This document shows, in pieces, positions 1 to 10,282 of a stretch of DNA of 64,000 bases (positions are counted from its first letter, which is position 1; the number at the start of each line of letters is the position of its first letter). The notes under the pieces were generated by a model. It was given only the letters and a program-made list of their open reading frames with translations, was not told the origin of the DNA and did no database searches. Source of the stretch: Venturia oleaginea. Its lineage: Eukaryota; Ascomycota; Dothideomycetes; Venturiales; Venturiaceae. Position numbers and translations under genes: made by a program. The DNA lies in the NCBI GenBank assembly GCA_013176395.1, contig JABMLP010000020.1, positions 310,001 through 374,000 of the forward strand. The letters are read 5' to 3'.

Positions 1-660
1 ATGTGATCTGAGCGTGTCCTTCCTTTGGCATTACTACGCAGGACTTTTCGGGAGTACTCCAACTTATTGCTAGAGACGGGTCGGCTCGTGACTGGATAGC
101 TACCTCTACCTATGCACGTCTCATAATTTGATCCTCGGCTAACAAGAGGCGATGTTGGACAAAGGCTTCCCATTCACTGCCAGGTAAAGCTATCTGGTAT
201 CAGCGTCCTGCAACAGCCAAGTACTCTGAACCTCCACATGCCCGGAAACGGAATCATACGCCGAAGTCCAAGATGGTCTCTGAACGTCTATCCTAGCCAG
301 AGAGATGCGAATTACCGTTACCTAACATGGTAGCTAATACCTGTTTTTAGGCTTCCCGACTCTCACGTGCTAAACGCTTCTACTCCTAGCCAGAGTCCAG
401 ACGGCTCATCCCCTTCACTCTACCCGCAGACCTACGCCCATAGTAGCCACTTGCGTAATAGTGAGTGCACTATCGATGGGAAGCAGGGATGCCATCTCGA
501 ACTTGCTTTTCTGTGCATGCTGTGCTGGCTGGCCAGGTATGAATCCCATTTGCTACCTTGGAATTCCCATCTTATGCCGCACACCTTCCTACTCCCAATG
601 CTTCCAGATTAACTCCGTCATGCTTTCTCATCCTACACGCCTTCCTACCCCCAATACTTC
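1..660. other. Non-coding left edge / lipase upstream region
   Basis: I see no convincing coding region. Open frames here are short, mostly begin with non-ATG codons and show no recognisable domain. The last part is pyrimidine-rich (short C/T tracts before position 660), as is common just upstream of fungal start codons, and presumably holds the promoter and 5' leader of the lipase gene that starts at 667. Confidence 0.4.
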
Positions 661-666
661 CCTACA

Positions 667-2853
667 ATGAGCGCCACTGAAGAGGTGGTAGAGACGCATG
701 TAAACAATGGAATTCCTTACACCCACCATGTCCCGAAATCAAAACCCCAGTCTGCCATTGATTTCGCCCACCAAGCAGAGAAGCTTACGCACTATACCCC
801 CGACCAGGAGAGCAATGCGACTGGCATCAAGCAAGCAGCAGTGGAGGCCAAGTTCGTCACCGCGCAAGATCCAGTCATAGTAACCGCCGACGGCCAACGC
901 CTACCAACCGTGCCCCTACACGAAGCTTTGGAGCTTAATCGCCTGAAGGATGAGCTGGAAAACGGAAACTCCTCTGGTGAATTGCCGGTGAGATTTGGTA
1001 TTCGCGAAGCAAAAGATGGCACTATACATGGCATCCCGCCACCCAAGACCCCAAACGACCAGGAACATACAAAGACCGATACTCCTCTATCAAAAGATGT
1101 GCCACCAGCGAGAACGAACCCTCTTTTCCCACCTCTTCCTATGTACGGGCCCTCATCGCCCATGAGAAACGCCCATTATCTTTTCTTCCGATTTACGTCC
1201 GCCATACTTTCACAATGTTTCCTGTTGGTGATCGTGCTAGGAGCTTTCTTCACGAGTATACCCAAGATGCTAAAGAGCATTGGCATCATCTTGCGCTTCC
1301 AGCGACCTTCGGAACGGCCGTTGTTGTATCACGAGGAGAAACGACGTCGCAGGGAGCGCAAGGCAGCAAATGCGGAATGGAGAAGCATCAAGAACAACAA
1401 AATTGATACCGATAGTCCGGCGGGTGAAAAGTATGGCGGTGAACAATTCGTTCCAACAGAAGGCGGAAAAGATAAGCTCGTGTGCGATGTTGGCTACTAC
1501 GCACGCCGAGTAGGCTTGGACAGTGAAACCTTCTTGGTGCAAACAGAAGATGGGTTTATATTAGAATTGTGGCACATATTCAACCCTCTCGCCACTCCTC
1601 GCCACTCCTTCTCTCGCCAACCTCAGTCGCCAGAGATCTTCCCTCCCGGATCCAATATTCTCCCCTCCAAGCTCAAGGACCGAAAATATCCTGTCCTCCT
1701 TATCCACGGTCTCCTTCAATCCTCAGGCGCGTACTGCTGCACAGACGACAACAGCCTAGCTTTCTATCTTGCCAAATCCGGCCTCGATGTATGGCTAGGA
1801 AATAACCGCTGTGGTTTTACACCACGACATTCACTTCTACATCCCTCCGATCCCAGGATGTGGGCCTGGAACATCCGTCAAATGGGCGTCATGGATCTCC
1901 CTGCCCTGATGTCTCGCGTCTTGTCCGAAACGGGATTTCCTAAACTAGCACTCATCGCACACTCTCAAGGAACGACTCAAACCCTTGTCGCCCTCGCCAA
2001 AGAACAGAGACCAGAGATTGGTCGGAAGATCAGTGTCGTATGTCTCCTTGCTCCAGCTGCATATGCTGGCCCTTTGATTGGGAAGATGTATTTCAAATTT
2101 ATGAGGGTCATCTCTCCGGCCATGTTTCGTTGTTTCTTCGGTATTCATGCTTTCATTCCCTTCATGATGACCATGCATCGATTGCTTCCTGCCGATTTCT
2201 ACGGATTCATGGGATACCGGGTTTTCTCCTTCCTCTTCAATTGGTCCGACTCGAGATGGGAACGTGATTTGAGGAATCGCTGTTTCCAATTCGCACCAGT
2301 GTATGTGAGTGCTGAAAGTATGCGCTGGTGGTTAGGACGGGAATGCTTCGCACGTCAGAAATGTATCCTCAGCACAAAACGGGAGGTGAGGATGGAAAAT
2401 GAAGAGGATGAAGAGGATGACCTCGAAGCTGAGTCGGACGGCGAACTCTTCGCTTCTCTGGATAGCAAGAAAACAAAGAGAAAAGACAGGGGAAGGTTTG
2501 CCTGGTATGATGAACAGGTTCCTCCTTTCGCGTTGTGGGTTGCTGGGAGTGACGATTTGGTTGATGGCAAGAGATTACTAAGAAGGTTCGAGAGAGGAAG
2601 AGAACCGCACGTGGAGATTGTGCATTCGAAGATTATTGAGGGTTACGAGCATTTAGATGTTATCTGGGCGATGGATTCGATCGAGCAGGTTGGGAAAGAG
2701 GTTTTGGAAACGATTTGGCGTACTCTACCTAACGAGTTACGGAAGTGTCGCGTTCCTGTTGGGTGTGAGAATGTCGAGTTCTGGACCTCGAGGAAGAGTG
2801 GAGGCGAGGACAGTTTCAAGGTTGGAGCTGATGAGGATGATAGCATTGAGTGA
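667..2853 (+). CDS. Steryl ester hydrolase / triglyceride lipase-like alpha/beta hydrolase
   Basis: Single-exon protein of 728 residues with an ATG directly after a pyrimidine-rich leader. It resembles the fungal acid-lipase/sterol esterase group (TGL1/YEH type), which releases fatty acids from steryl esters or triglycerides at lipid droplets or the ER. After a polar N-terminus of about 165 residues there is one hydrophobic segment (about 170-195, FFRFTSAILSQCFLLVIVLG), then the hydrolase fold: VLLIHGLLQSSG (oxyanion region, about 345), the nucleophile elbow IAHSQGT with Ser near 431 (the first Gly of GxSxG is Ala here, usual in this family), Asp in GSDDLVD near 629 and His in YEHLD near 661. 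An acidic low-complexity insert (EDEEDDLEAESD, about 580) interrupts the cap region. Family assignment is strong; the exact substrate is inferred. Confidence 0.85.
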   Translation: MSATEEVVETHVNNGIPYTHHVPKSKPQSAIDFAHQAEKLTHYTPDQESNATGIKQAAVEAKFVTAQDPVIVTADGQRLPTVPLHEALELNRLKDELENGNSSGELPVRFGIREAKDGTIHGIPPPKTPNDQEHTKTDTPLSKDVPPARTNPLFPPLPMYGPSSPMRNAHYLFFRFTSAILSQCFLLVIVLGAFFTSIPKMLKSIGIILRFQRPSERPLLYHEEKRRRRERKAANAEWRSIKNNKIDTDSPAGEKYGGEQFVPTEGGKDKLVCDVGYYARRVGLDSETFLVQTEDGFILELWHIFNPLATPRHSFSRQPQSPEIFPPGSNILPSKLKDRKYPVLLIHGLLQSSGAYCCTDDNSLAFYLAKSGLDVWLGNNRCGFTPRHSLLHPSDPRMWAWNIRQMGVMDLPALMSRVLSETGFPKLALIAHSQGTTQTLVALAKEQRPEIGRKISVVCLLAPAAYAGPLIGKMYFKFMRVISPAMFRCFFGIHAFIPFMMTMHRLLPADFYGFMGYRVFSFLFNWSDSRWERDLRNRCFQFAPVYVSAESMRWWLGRECFARQKCILSTKREVRMENEEDEEDDLEAESDGELFASLDSKKTKRKDRGRFAWYDEQVPPFALWVAGSDDLVDGKRLLRRFERGREPHVEIVHSKIIEGYEHLDVIWAMDSIEQVGKEVLETIWRTLPNELRKCRVPVGCENVEFWTSRKSGGEDSFKVGADEDDSIE

Positions 2854-2955
2854 AATTTGGATGATCGGGTGGGTAGGTAACTCTGTAAGATGCGAGCTAC
2901 GATCGCGACTAGAGAGCCAAGTATTCAACCCCATTTGAGATGTCCTCGTCAACCA

Positions 2956-3296
2956 TCAATTTTTCATCAAACACATCGTCGCCGCGATTGTCGCCTGTGT
3001 CGTACACTCATATCGATCCGGCGCGCTACCCATCCTATCTGCCCTACATGGAGCCGGTAGACATGTAAACCCTTCTTCGCATGCTGAGTAAGTGGTTGCG
3101 GGTTCCCAGGGGTAACCACAGGTCTGGTGGTAGGTTAGGAGAAGTCGAGACGGCGCATAGGACTTGAGGATTGTATGCTAGGGTGGTTACGAACCTCAAA
3201 CTTCTTTTTCACGGCTTTGCCTGATTTGTTTGGCTCTGTGGGCTCTGTGGGTAGAGCGGTTGCGAAGGCAAGGGATGTGAGGAGGAGGAGCTTCAT
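2956..3296 (-). CDS. Small secreted cysteine-rich protein (two exons)
   Basis: Exon 1 is 3296-3195 and exon 2 is 3123-2956; the 71-base intron has donor GTTCGT, branch CTCCTAAC and acceptor CCAG. The spliced product is 89 residues. It starts with a signal peptide, MKLLLLTSLAFATALP, followed by a short Pro/Lys linker containing a dibasic KKK, and a compact C-terminal part with six cysteines spaced C-x13-C-x5-C-x4-C-x13-C-x10-C. No domain is recognised. Size, signal peptide and cysteine content are those of fungal secreted effectors or antimicrobial-type proteins, but no function can be assigned. It is convergent with the lipase gene, whose stop lies about 100 bases away. The splice sites are clean and phase 0, so I consider it a real gene. 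Confidence 0.65.
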
Positions 3297-3776
3297 TGTG
3301 GATTGTTGCCTTGGGTTTGCTGATTGGTGTGTTTGCGGATTTCGAATGTGGCAGGTGGCTAAGGAGTGAGTTCTGCAATTCTACTTGTCTATATGTACGC
3401 GTTGGCTGTGGGATACCAAGGATTTTCGGTCAGTTATTCCGAGTTGTTTAGATGAAACGTAAAATATCCTTATCCATGTCGCCCCTGGATTTTTCCGCGA
3501 TGCCGTCCGAGACGAGGCCAATGATTGATCTTCCCATCACTGCATTGATGAATTCACCGACAGACCATCAATCCATCTCTGCCGATGAAAGCCCTGGGAA
3601 TTGGACTTTGATGCAACGTCGTGAATAAGCACATGATCAAATACGGATACTTATGCCTGAATGGATTAGCACAGTAGCACAGGGTTCCTCAAATCTGACT
3701 GCGCAGGGCGCTCGGACCCACCATCCCATCTCAATTTCCACGTATACACCAAATTATCGCTCAATTTACCACCACC
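3297..3776. other. Intergenic region
   Basis: Contains the presumed promoter of the small secreted protein (minus strand, reading away from 3296). I see no further gene. The segment ends at a transposase-type fragment that starts at 3777. Confidence 0.4.
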
Positions 3777-4235
3777 ATGGCGCCTAGAACACCCAAAAGA
3801 AAGACTGCAAGGCGAGAATATGACACCACGAAGAGAACGCGATTTCTTCAGGCCTGGGATTGCAAGAATGAGGCCGACGGCGTCGGTACAATCGCATACC
3901 TCCCTGAAATCAATATACCAACTTCTACCGCACGTAGTTGGCTTAAACTACGAGAACTTATTGGTGATGCAGCATTCAGATCACAGAGAAAGAGCAGTTG
4001 CATCATAGGGCGGCCTACCAAAGTATCTGCTTCAAATCTTACCCGCCTTACGAACCAAGATGACCCTATACACGAAAAAGGCTGGCAGGAACAAGCCAAT
4101 TCCTGCCCCGGCAAGCCTTCCGCAAAGACATTACAGCGTCACGTATACAATGCAGGGGCTAGGCGATTCAAGAAGCGTTATCAGAAGCAGATATCCCAGG
4201 CAAGGGAAATCATTTCCTTTTGGGCAAACACTTAG
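3777..4235 (+). pseudogene. Fragment of a DNA transposase N-terminus (helix-turn-helix region)
   Basis: A 152-residue open frame beginning MAPRTPKRKTARREYDTTKR. The pattern (basic start, FLQAWD, then STARSWLKLRELIG, GRPTKVS and KTLQRHVYNAGARRFKKRY) matches the N-terminal DNA-binding part of fungal Tc1/mariner-like transposases: an HTH with an S-x-R-W-L core and a GRP linker followed by a second HTH. The DDE catalytic domain is absent: the frame stops at 4235 and the downstream 150 bases show only broken frames. No inverted repeats were found around it. I read it as a truncated relic; a domesticated HTH protein is less likely. Confidence 0.5.
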
Positions 4236-4405
4236 TCTAAATGGGAACGACCAGATGAAGATCGATACTGTAGTGGGGTTCGGTCATGGGCGTTGGCGAT
4301 ATCACGTGGGTTGGTTTGTCGGAAGAGGGCGAAATGTTATGCTTCTTCAATCTGCTGGGCAGACAGCGTTATATAGCGCTCGGTAGTGGTCGTCGGGGGC
4401 GGGTG

Positions 4406-4496
4406 GGTGAAATGAGGAGGTGAAATGAGGAGGTGAAATGAGGAGGTGAAATGAGGAGGTGAAATGAGGAGGTGAAATGAGGTGAAATGAGGAGGT
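4406..4496 (+). repeat. 13-bp tandem minisatellite (GGTGAAATGAGGA)
   Basis: About seven copies of the unit GGTGAAATGAGGA in direct array. One copy near the end is shortened to GGTGAAATGA, consistent with slippage. It lies just downstream of the transposase fragment. Confidence 0.9.
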
Positions 4497-4942
4497 AGAA
4501 GCGGTGACAGAACCTTGCTTCTAGTAGTGAACTAGTTATACTAGTCACTGGCTATATACTAAACTACTACTTGTAGTGGTTCTAGTAAAGATCGGGTGTA
4601 ATAAGCTTGATCACTTACTGAAAGCCCCGCTATATATACATATATATGATGAATAAGCTACTTAGTGGTGACTTTCATAACAGATACTTCACGAATTTCT
4701 GGTAGTTTGGGAAAAGAAGATCACCTGGAGTCAGGCGATGTTTATTCAACTTGAGAAGAGGAATAATAGAAAAAACTGATTGTACTACACTCACTCAGTG
4801 GGCTACCTCACTGTACCCTTGCTTGCTGGGTCACTCTGCTTCCCTACGCCTCATTGTACCACCACGAAACGCCCACTGACATGGTAAAGTTGCCCCCCCC
4901 CCCCCCCCCCAATCTCAATCCCACTTCAAAACCACCCCTCCC
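4497..4942. other. Intergenic AT-rich stretch with palindromes and an 18-C run
   Basis: Holds several short palindromic CTAGTAGTG/CACTAG-type motifs (about 4518-4585) that could form hairpins, and a homopolymer of 18 C at 4893-4910 just downstream of the SURNod19-type gene stop. No gene seen. Confidence 0.5.
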
Positions 4943-6409
4943 CTACGGCTTCCCCACATAAACAAAAGTCATAATCCCCATATTCGCCTGCTCCTCCCCA
5001 TTACTCTCCCTCAGCGGATGTTTCTCAGTATCATACCCAGCAGCAATAACAACATTATCCCCCTTCTTAACGGCAATGGGTCCAGGACACGTACTCATCT
5101 TCGTAATAGTCTCCCACTCCTTGCCATTGACGACGGTGGAAGAACCGGCACCGCCGTAGGTGGCGTTGGATTGGCAGACGAGATTGCCGTTGATGCTCAT
5201 GGAGATGTAGGTGCCGCCGTCGTGCATGTGGCCGCGGACGGCGATGAAGTCGCCGTCGGAGGTTATGGGGTAGGCTGCTGATTTTATTTCGCCGGAGGTG
5301 TTTTTGTGGGGTTGGAAGGATTGGCTAAATGAGCATTCTGTGGTTTTGGTGGTTAGGGGTGGGTGTCTTTCATTTGGGAGAGCGGTAGGATTTACCTGTT
5401 GCGGCGAGGGTGAATTGCAAGGCGTCGTTTCCGACTTTGCCGGGCATATATTCGACATCCATTTGTACGTATACTTCTTGTGGCTCCTTTTTGTAATTTA
5501 CCATCTCTGCCTGGTTATCGTAGCGTTAGTAAGACTGCCCCTTCTGTGTCTCTGCAGAAGTATCGCTCACCTGCATGACCATCGTATCATCCCCCAAATA
5601 AAATCCAGAGTCATAAGTCCCATCATATGTAGTATAATACTGTGTAAATCCGTCCACGGCACCCCCGATAAAGGGCGAAACACTGCTTACAAAATCTCCA
5701 CGTCCTTTGACAAAAGTGGGAACAGGCTTTGTCAGGTCCACCTACAACAAGCATGATCAGCACTCGTCCAACCATCACCATTGCCAAGGGAGGGTCCCAA
5801 CGCACAGTAATAGCATGGTGCAAAAAAACCCCGTTGCTTATCCCAGCCTTGGTACCGTTTGAAAAAACAACATCGATCTTCCCAGTAAGAATAGTACAGT
5901 CCTTGCAAAATCCCGTACTAAGCCTCTTGACAAATCCGATGCCATTTGGGTCCATACGTTGGTTTTTAAGGAAATCAATCATCTGGTTCATTGCACTTTT
6001 TGGGGCAGCAGGTTTATCGGTGCCGCCGTGAGCCATACCCGGCATATCATCTCCCTTGGTTTTCCCATGTGCATGTCCGCCTTCTCCTGGCATGTCGGTG
6101 CCCTGATCAATCGTCAGTCTTTGGGGCGAGACCTGTTCGATGGAAGAAGAGACAGACCGAGTTAGGTGGTAATGTGAAAGGGCCGTAGCGAATGATATCT
6201 CGCTTGGCCGTCTTTCTAAATTGCGGCTCTGCCGACGTGACTTTACCCTCCAGAGCTGGAATCATCGCTCCGGCATATTTCATGACTGAACTCCTCGAGG
6301 GCAGTATGTCCGAAAGCCATGCTGGGAGAGACTGTCGAAGTTTGATAACCGGAATGGCATCAGAGAAGGGAGCGATGAGAAGAGACAATGCTAGAGTTGA
6401 TGTCTTCAT
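4943..6409 (-). CDS. Secreted SURNod19-type (cupredoxin-like) protein, five exons
   Basis: Exons 6409-6158, 6102-5806, 5741-5571, 5510-5396 and 5337-4943 join in phase to 409 residues; the introns have donors GTCTGT, GTGCGT, GTGAGC and GTAAAT. The start is chosen at MKTSTLALSLLIAPFSDAIP, a clear signal peptide. Exon 2 opens with a His/Met/Gly-rich stretch (HAHGK, DDMPGMAHGG) that could bind copper. It then shows GVFLHHAI and, in exon 5, AVRGHMHDGG, the paired His motifs typical of the stress up-regulated Nod19 family, related in layout to copper type II monooxygenase folds. The acceptor for exon 5 is CACAG at 5338-5340; the later TTTAG would break the frame. Function in fungi is unknown; an extracellular copper-dependent or stress role is an inference. 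Confidence 0.72.
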
Positions 6410-7414
6410 TTTGGGAACAAACTTTGATGAAATACTAAAAGGACAAGAATGAGTGACAGTGATGTGGTTCCTCAATCTTGCGAAAGACCTGGGTGAAGAG
6501 GCAGATAAATGAGCGAAGCGATGCTATGTACTTAAGACTCCCAGCTCATTTGAACTCCTGCTCGTCTCGGTCGTATCTACTCCAGGGAGGAGCGGCAATA
6601 ATGTAGTCGTGACTTTGAATTTGTTTTGATTAATTAGACAGCTTATCGTGCCTGTGTCCCGGATGTCGTCCATCTTGTGGATTCCTTGGCACACAGAGGG
6701 CTGAAGTCTCTGAGACTTGAGAACCCGTACATAGAACATCATCAATCAATACAGACGTTTTCATTCATCATCATTTTACACGTGTACAAAGCTTTATCAA
6801 CACTGATTAGTGGTTGCAAGAGCGACCACAGATTGGCAAGATCCCAGTTTATTCAACGTACAAACTCCTACTCGAAGCTGGGAGACCCTCGTATATGATT
6901 GATTGATTGATTTTATCCTACTCGGTTGCAGCCGCTTAATCACGCAGCTATGTCCGGTTAGGAGGACTTCATCAGACACCCGACACGTGATAGATTATAT
7001 AATCCACCGCGCCCCACTTCGCCCCGTTCACTGAAACAAGGCCAGCTGTCCCCTCGGTCTTCCCTCTTTTCCCTTAACCAGTATCTCCAAATGCCCGCTG
7101 GCTCTTGTAGATACTGGTTACTCTGCTAGTATATCTGTACTATGTAGACTCAAGAGGCAATGCCTCGTGTTTCGCTATCCTTCTACCTACAGTCTCTCTC
7201 TAATGCTCAGCTTTGTCTATCTGTTTCGCCTTATCCCTCAAGGCCAATGGGTTCCCGAAGTATGTTTCTGCTTATGAAAGTTGCCTTGCACCAGATTCCT
7301 ATGCGGCAGTGTATTTGGTTGTGTGATGCTGGAGACAATAGTAACCATCGTAGTCGTGATTTCGCTGCTTGGGTGTGATACTCCGGGTATGCCCGTAGAC
7401 GAGGCTGTCTGGTA
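6410..7414. other. Intergenic region, no gene recognised
   Basis: Presumed promoter of the SURNod19-type gene followed by roughly 900 bases without a recognisable coding signal. A GATT run (TGATTGATTGATTGATTT) lies near 6897-6914. The right end adjoins the Gypsy relic. Confidence 0.35.
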
Positions 7415-7857
7415 GCTGCCGTATTGTATGGCGCCGATCGTGCTATAGACCTGCCGTCTTATAGTCGGAGCCTACCTGCTGCTAGTCGCTCTCCCTGCTT
7501 GCTATATCGCGCTCCTACTCTTGCCAATGCCATAACTGGGACGCAACAGTCTGGGGAGAGGCTCAAGGCTACGTCTGCTGGCTTGTAAGGAGGGGATTTG
7601 CCGCCAATAAGCTCCTTCTATGCGTCCTTACTGCTTACTGTGTCGCGCACCTACTCTTGCCAATGCCATAACTGGGACGTAACAGTTTGGGGAGAGGCTC
7701 AAGGCTCTGGACATCAGCTTGCAGCAGGACGGTTTGCGGAGACGATAGTAGATGAGGTTCTCTAGCAGCTGCCGTATCGTGTCGCACCGATTGTGTTGTA
7801 GACCTGTCGTCTTATAGTCGGATCCTATCTGCTGCTAGTCGCTCTCCCTGCTTGCTA
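7415..7857. repeat. Two interleaved direct repeats inside the Gypsy relic
   Basis: A 90-base unit at 7415-7504 recurs at 7768-7857 with roughly ten differences (both end GTCGCTCTCCCTGCTTGCTA). A second unit of about 66 bases at 7505-7570 recurs at about 7641-7706 (both contain ACTCTTGCCAATGCCATAAC). The arrangement A-B-B'-A' suggests successive local duplications within the decayed internal part of the retrotransposon. No intact reading frame crosses it. Confidence 0.75.
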
Positions 7858-7919
7858 GTGTGGCTGCGATGGTGGCTGTCAAGGAACCCTCGTGTTGGGT
7901 TGCTGCTGTCGCCGCTGCT

Positions 7920-8671
7920 GTTGTGGTTGTTAATCTTGTTTTCTTGGTGCATGGTTCATGAACGTTGGCATCGCGACCTTGCGCTCCAACTGCCTCTCGA
8001 AGTGTTGGCTGTCGATCTCAATCGTGAGGGTCATGAATGCATGAATGGTTTCGGGTCTCAACTCGAATCAGGTCGTCCTTGATGTGTGGCTTCAGTCCTT
8101 TGTAGTAGTGGGTGATGAGTGGCCCGTCGGCCCAGCCCAACTTGCTGGATATTTGCTGAAACTCTGACGCATACTGTGTCGCCGATCCTCGTTGGGTAAC
8201 GAGTTGGATCTTTCGTTCCGCCTCGCGCACCTCGTCTACGTTCCCAAAGATCTCTCTCAACTTCTCCACAAAATGTTCGTAGTCTCCGAAAATGTCCCTG
8301 GTCTCCTTGTCCTGCTTCTTCGCATCGTAGTCCAGGTAATCTCGTAACTTTGGTTCGAACCAATCGAATGCTCTCCCGGTCAGTCGTTCTGCCACGAACT
8401 TGACTTGATCTCCTGGTTCTGGTAGCGCTTCCTTGTTGGCTTCAATGAACAAATCTGCCCGGGTAAGGAACTTCTTTAGTCCTTCCCGGTTTCCGTCGTA
8501 TCTCTCAGGGGGATCTCTCTTGATGAATCTACCTCCTTTGAGTTTGGCCAGTCCAGTATTCTTTGCTGCTAACTCGGCTTCCATGCGGTCCATTTGTTCC
8601 CTCAGCTCCATGAGCATAGCCGCTTGCTGTGCTGGGCTGGGAACCGAGTTGGTCCCGCCTACGGTCGACAT
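7920..8671 (-). pseudogene. Gypsy-type gag (Retrotrans_gag) relic
   Basis: Reading leftward from an ATG at 8671 (MSTVGGTNSVPSPAQQAAM), the frame encodes a coiled-coil-prone N-terminus and then the retrotransposon gag core: FKRDPPERYDG-like start, FLTRADLFIEAN, AERLTGRAFDWFEP, and the terminal FQQISSKLGWADGPLITHYY, which is the usual capsid pattern of fungal Ty3/Gypsy elements. The frame breaks near 8060; similar gag sequence (TIHAFMTLTIEID, FERQLERK) continues in another frame to about 7920, so it is frameshifted. No protease, RT or integrase is present downstream, and the element is internally truncated. Confidence 0.8.
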
Positions 8672-8758
8672 ATCGTCTATGTTGACTGCCTTCTTCACAA
8701 CTGATGTGAAGGACTGTTTTAACTGTTGCACCTCTAATCGTGATGAAAGTGGTTATAG

Positions 8759-9721
8759 TATTACGGGGAACTCGTTTCTCAACACAGTTGATTATGTCAA
8801 GACCTTCTTGACACCTGTGTTCTCTGTTCTAGTCCGCGGGTTTGGGGTAAGGGCAATATCAGTCTGGAAGTACTTACCTTAAGTACCTTCCCTTGCTCAG
8901 GTTCTTTGGAGGCTCACTAGATCCTAGCCGTCCGATGTATCTCCCAATTCAATTGTCGTCTAACCGATTTGATCCTCAGATCAATCCTGAATGCTTGTCG
9001 ATAAGTATGAAGGTTGGGGGTGGGCTTGCTTCGTATGCATATGACTTGTGCTTGATTGTATCTAAGTAAAAGGTCGTTACTGTAGTAGTTTGAAGAAGCT
9101 CCTATGTGAGAAACATAACATGAGATAACCACGAAGAGAGGAAGGAAAGTCCGTCCAACGTCCTCCCTATATACCCTTCTGGTTCTGGGTGCCAAGATGT
9201 ATTCCCACACCTCTTGGCTTTTCCCACACTTCCCACACCTGTAAGCCTTGCCAAGACCTGTGGGAACTGTGTGAGTATCACGTGATTCCTGCACGTACTA
9301 TTCTCCTTTAGGACTGACCCCGTCGCACCCCTCCATTATCAGTCCTAGCAATAACTTCTTATCATCTGTCAAAGGATAGATCCTTTCTCAACTTATCCTG
9401 GATGGATTCTTAGCACTACCTGGTAGTTTCCTGGTAGTCTTTCACGTGCGCCTAGCAGGGATTGTTTGAGGATTGTTTCACATGTATTTCTATTCCTTTC
9501 CATACTTCTCTGGACAGCATGTCCTTTTTTCTTATACGGAGGACATATATACTAGTCGTCCTTCCTACACTTACACTTTCTTCTCTGTACTTAGATACTT
9601 GAAATATAAGCTGTCTTCCCTCACTTGCGAAACACCTTTGAGGGTTGAACTCTTACATCATCCAACCATTCTTTGCGAGTCCTGCCTTCCTGCTCTTCAG
9701 CCTTGAGGTGATCTGTAACAT
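8759..9721 (-). mobile_element. LTR of the Gypsy relic
   Basis: This 963-base segment matches the solo LTR at 52070-52763 along almost its whole length, including both ends (inner end TATTACGG in place of TGTTACAG; outer end CTGTAACA). Its position directly upstream of the minus-strand gag makes it the 5' LTR of that element. Relative to the other copy it carries about 296 extra bases (roughly 9361-9656) and lacks about 20 bases near 9330. Only one LTR of the pair remains at this locus. Confidence 0.8.
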
Positions 9722-10096
9722 AATATTACTATATAATAGGTATCTACAGCCTTATTTTTGTATTAAACCGACCGTTTATATTAAGGTATCTGGCCCTACT
9801 AAGCGCAATGCGTCTAATTTCTACAGCTACTATAGCAGTAAATTGGACGCTAGGGCCAAGCAGGGCTGGGTTCTATCGTGTGGCCCAGTAAGAGCACTCA
9901 CGATAGTTCCTCTAGGGAAGAGGGTTTTTCGCGCCATGTATTGCGATACTGCAGATAAGGTCCAGGGCCTGTCGACTACACCATTCCTTTTACGGAGGCA
10001 TTCTATGAGACAATCTATCGATGAATGTATTACGCTGAACGAGCAAAACAGAGTTATTCGGAAGTAGATTCAACACGAACTTAACGATAGGAGCCG
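9722..10096. other. Unassigned sequence between Gypsy LTR and Copia element
   Basis: An open frame runs from inside the LTR to 10067 on the plus strand, but its product shows no recognisable domain and the start is inside repeat sequence. Probably old repeat-derived DNA. Confidence 0.3.
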
Positions 10097-10258
10097 ATGA
10101 ACAGAACGAGTGTCACCCTGTGACTTGACTGTATTGACTGCAGAGGTTAAGTACACCGTTGCATCTGCATGCCTATATATGCATGTCAATGCATTCCTTG
10201 GCATCTATCACGTGCACTATGCCTGAGGTATCAAGGACTGGCATGCCACTGTTCAACA
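10097..10258 (-). repeat. Tentative 3' LTR of the Copia element
   Basis: Reading leftward after the RNase H stop there is a purine-rich tract (GAGTGGGAG) immediately followed by TGTTGAACAG, the layout of a polypurine tract and LTR start at 10258. The outer end is uncertain; I place it near 10097 where TGAACAGA occurs on the plus strand. No second copy exists in the window to confirm the boundaries. Confidence 0.3.
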
Positions 10259-10282
10259 CTCCCACTCATGCCTAGACCTTAG

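Noticed and set aside
4060..4386. Plus-strand open frame as continuation of the transposase fragment
   Set aside because: It is in another frame and shows no DDE or HTH motif.
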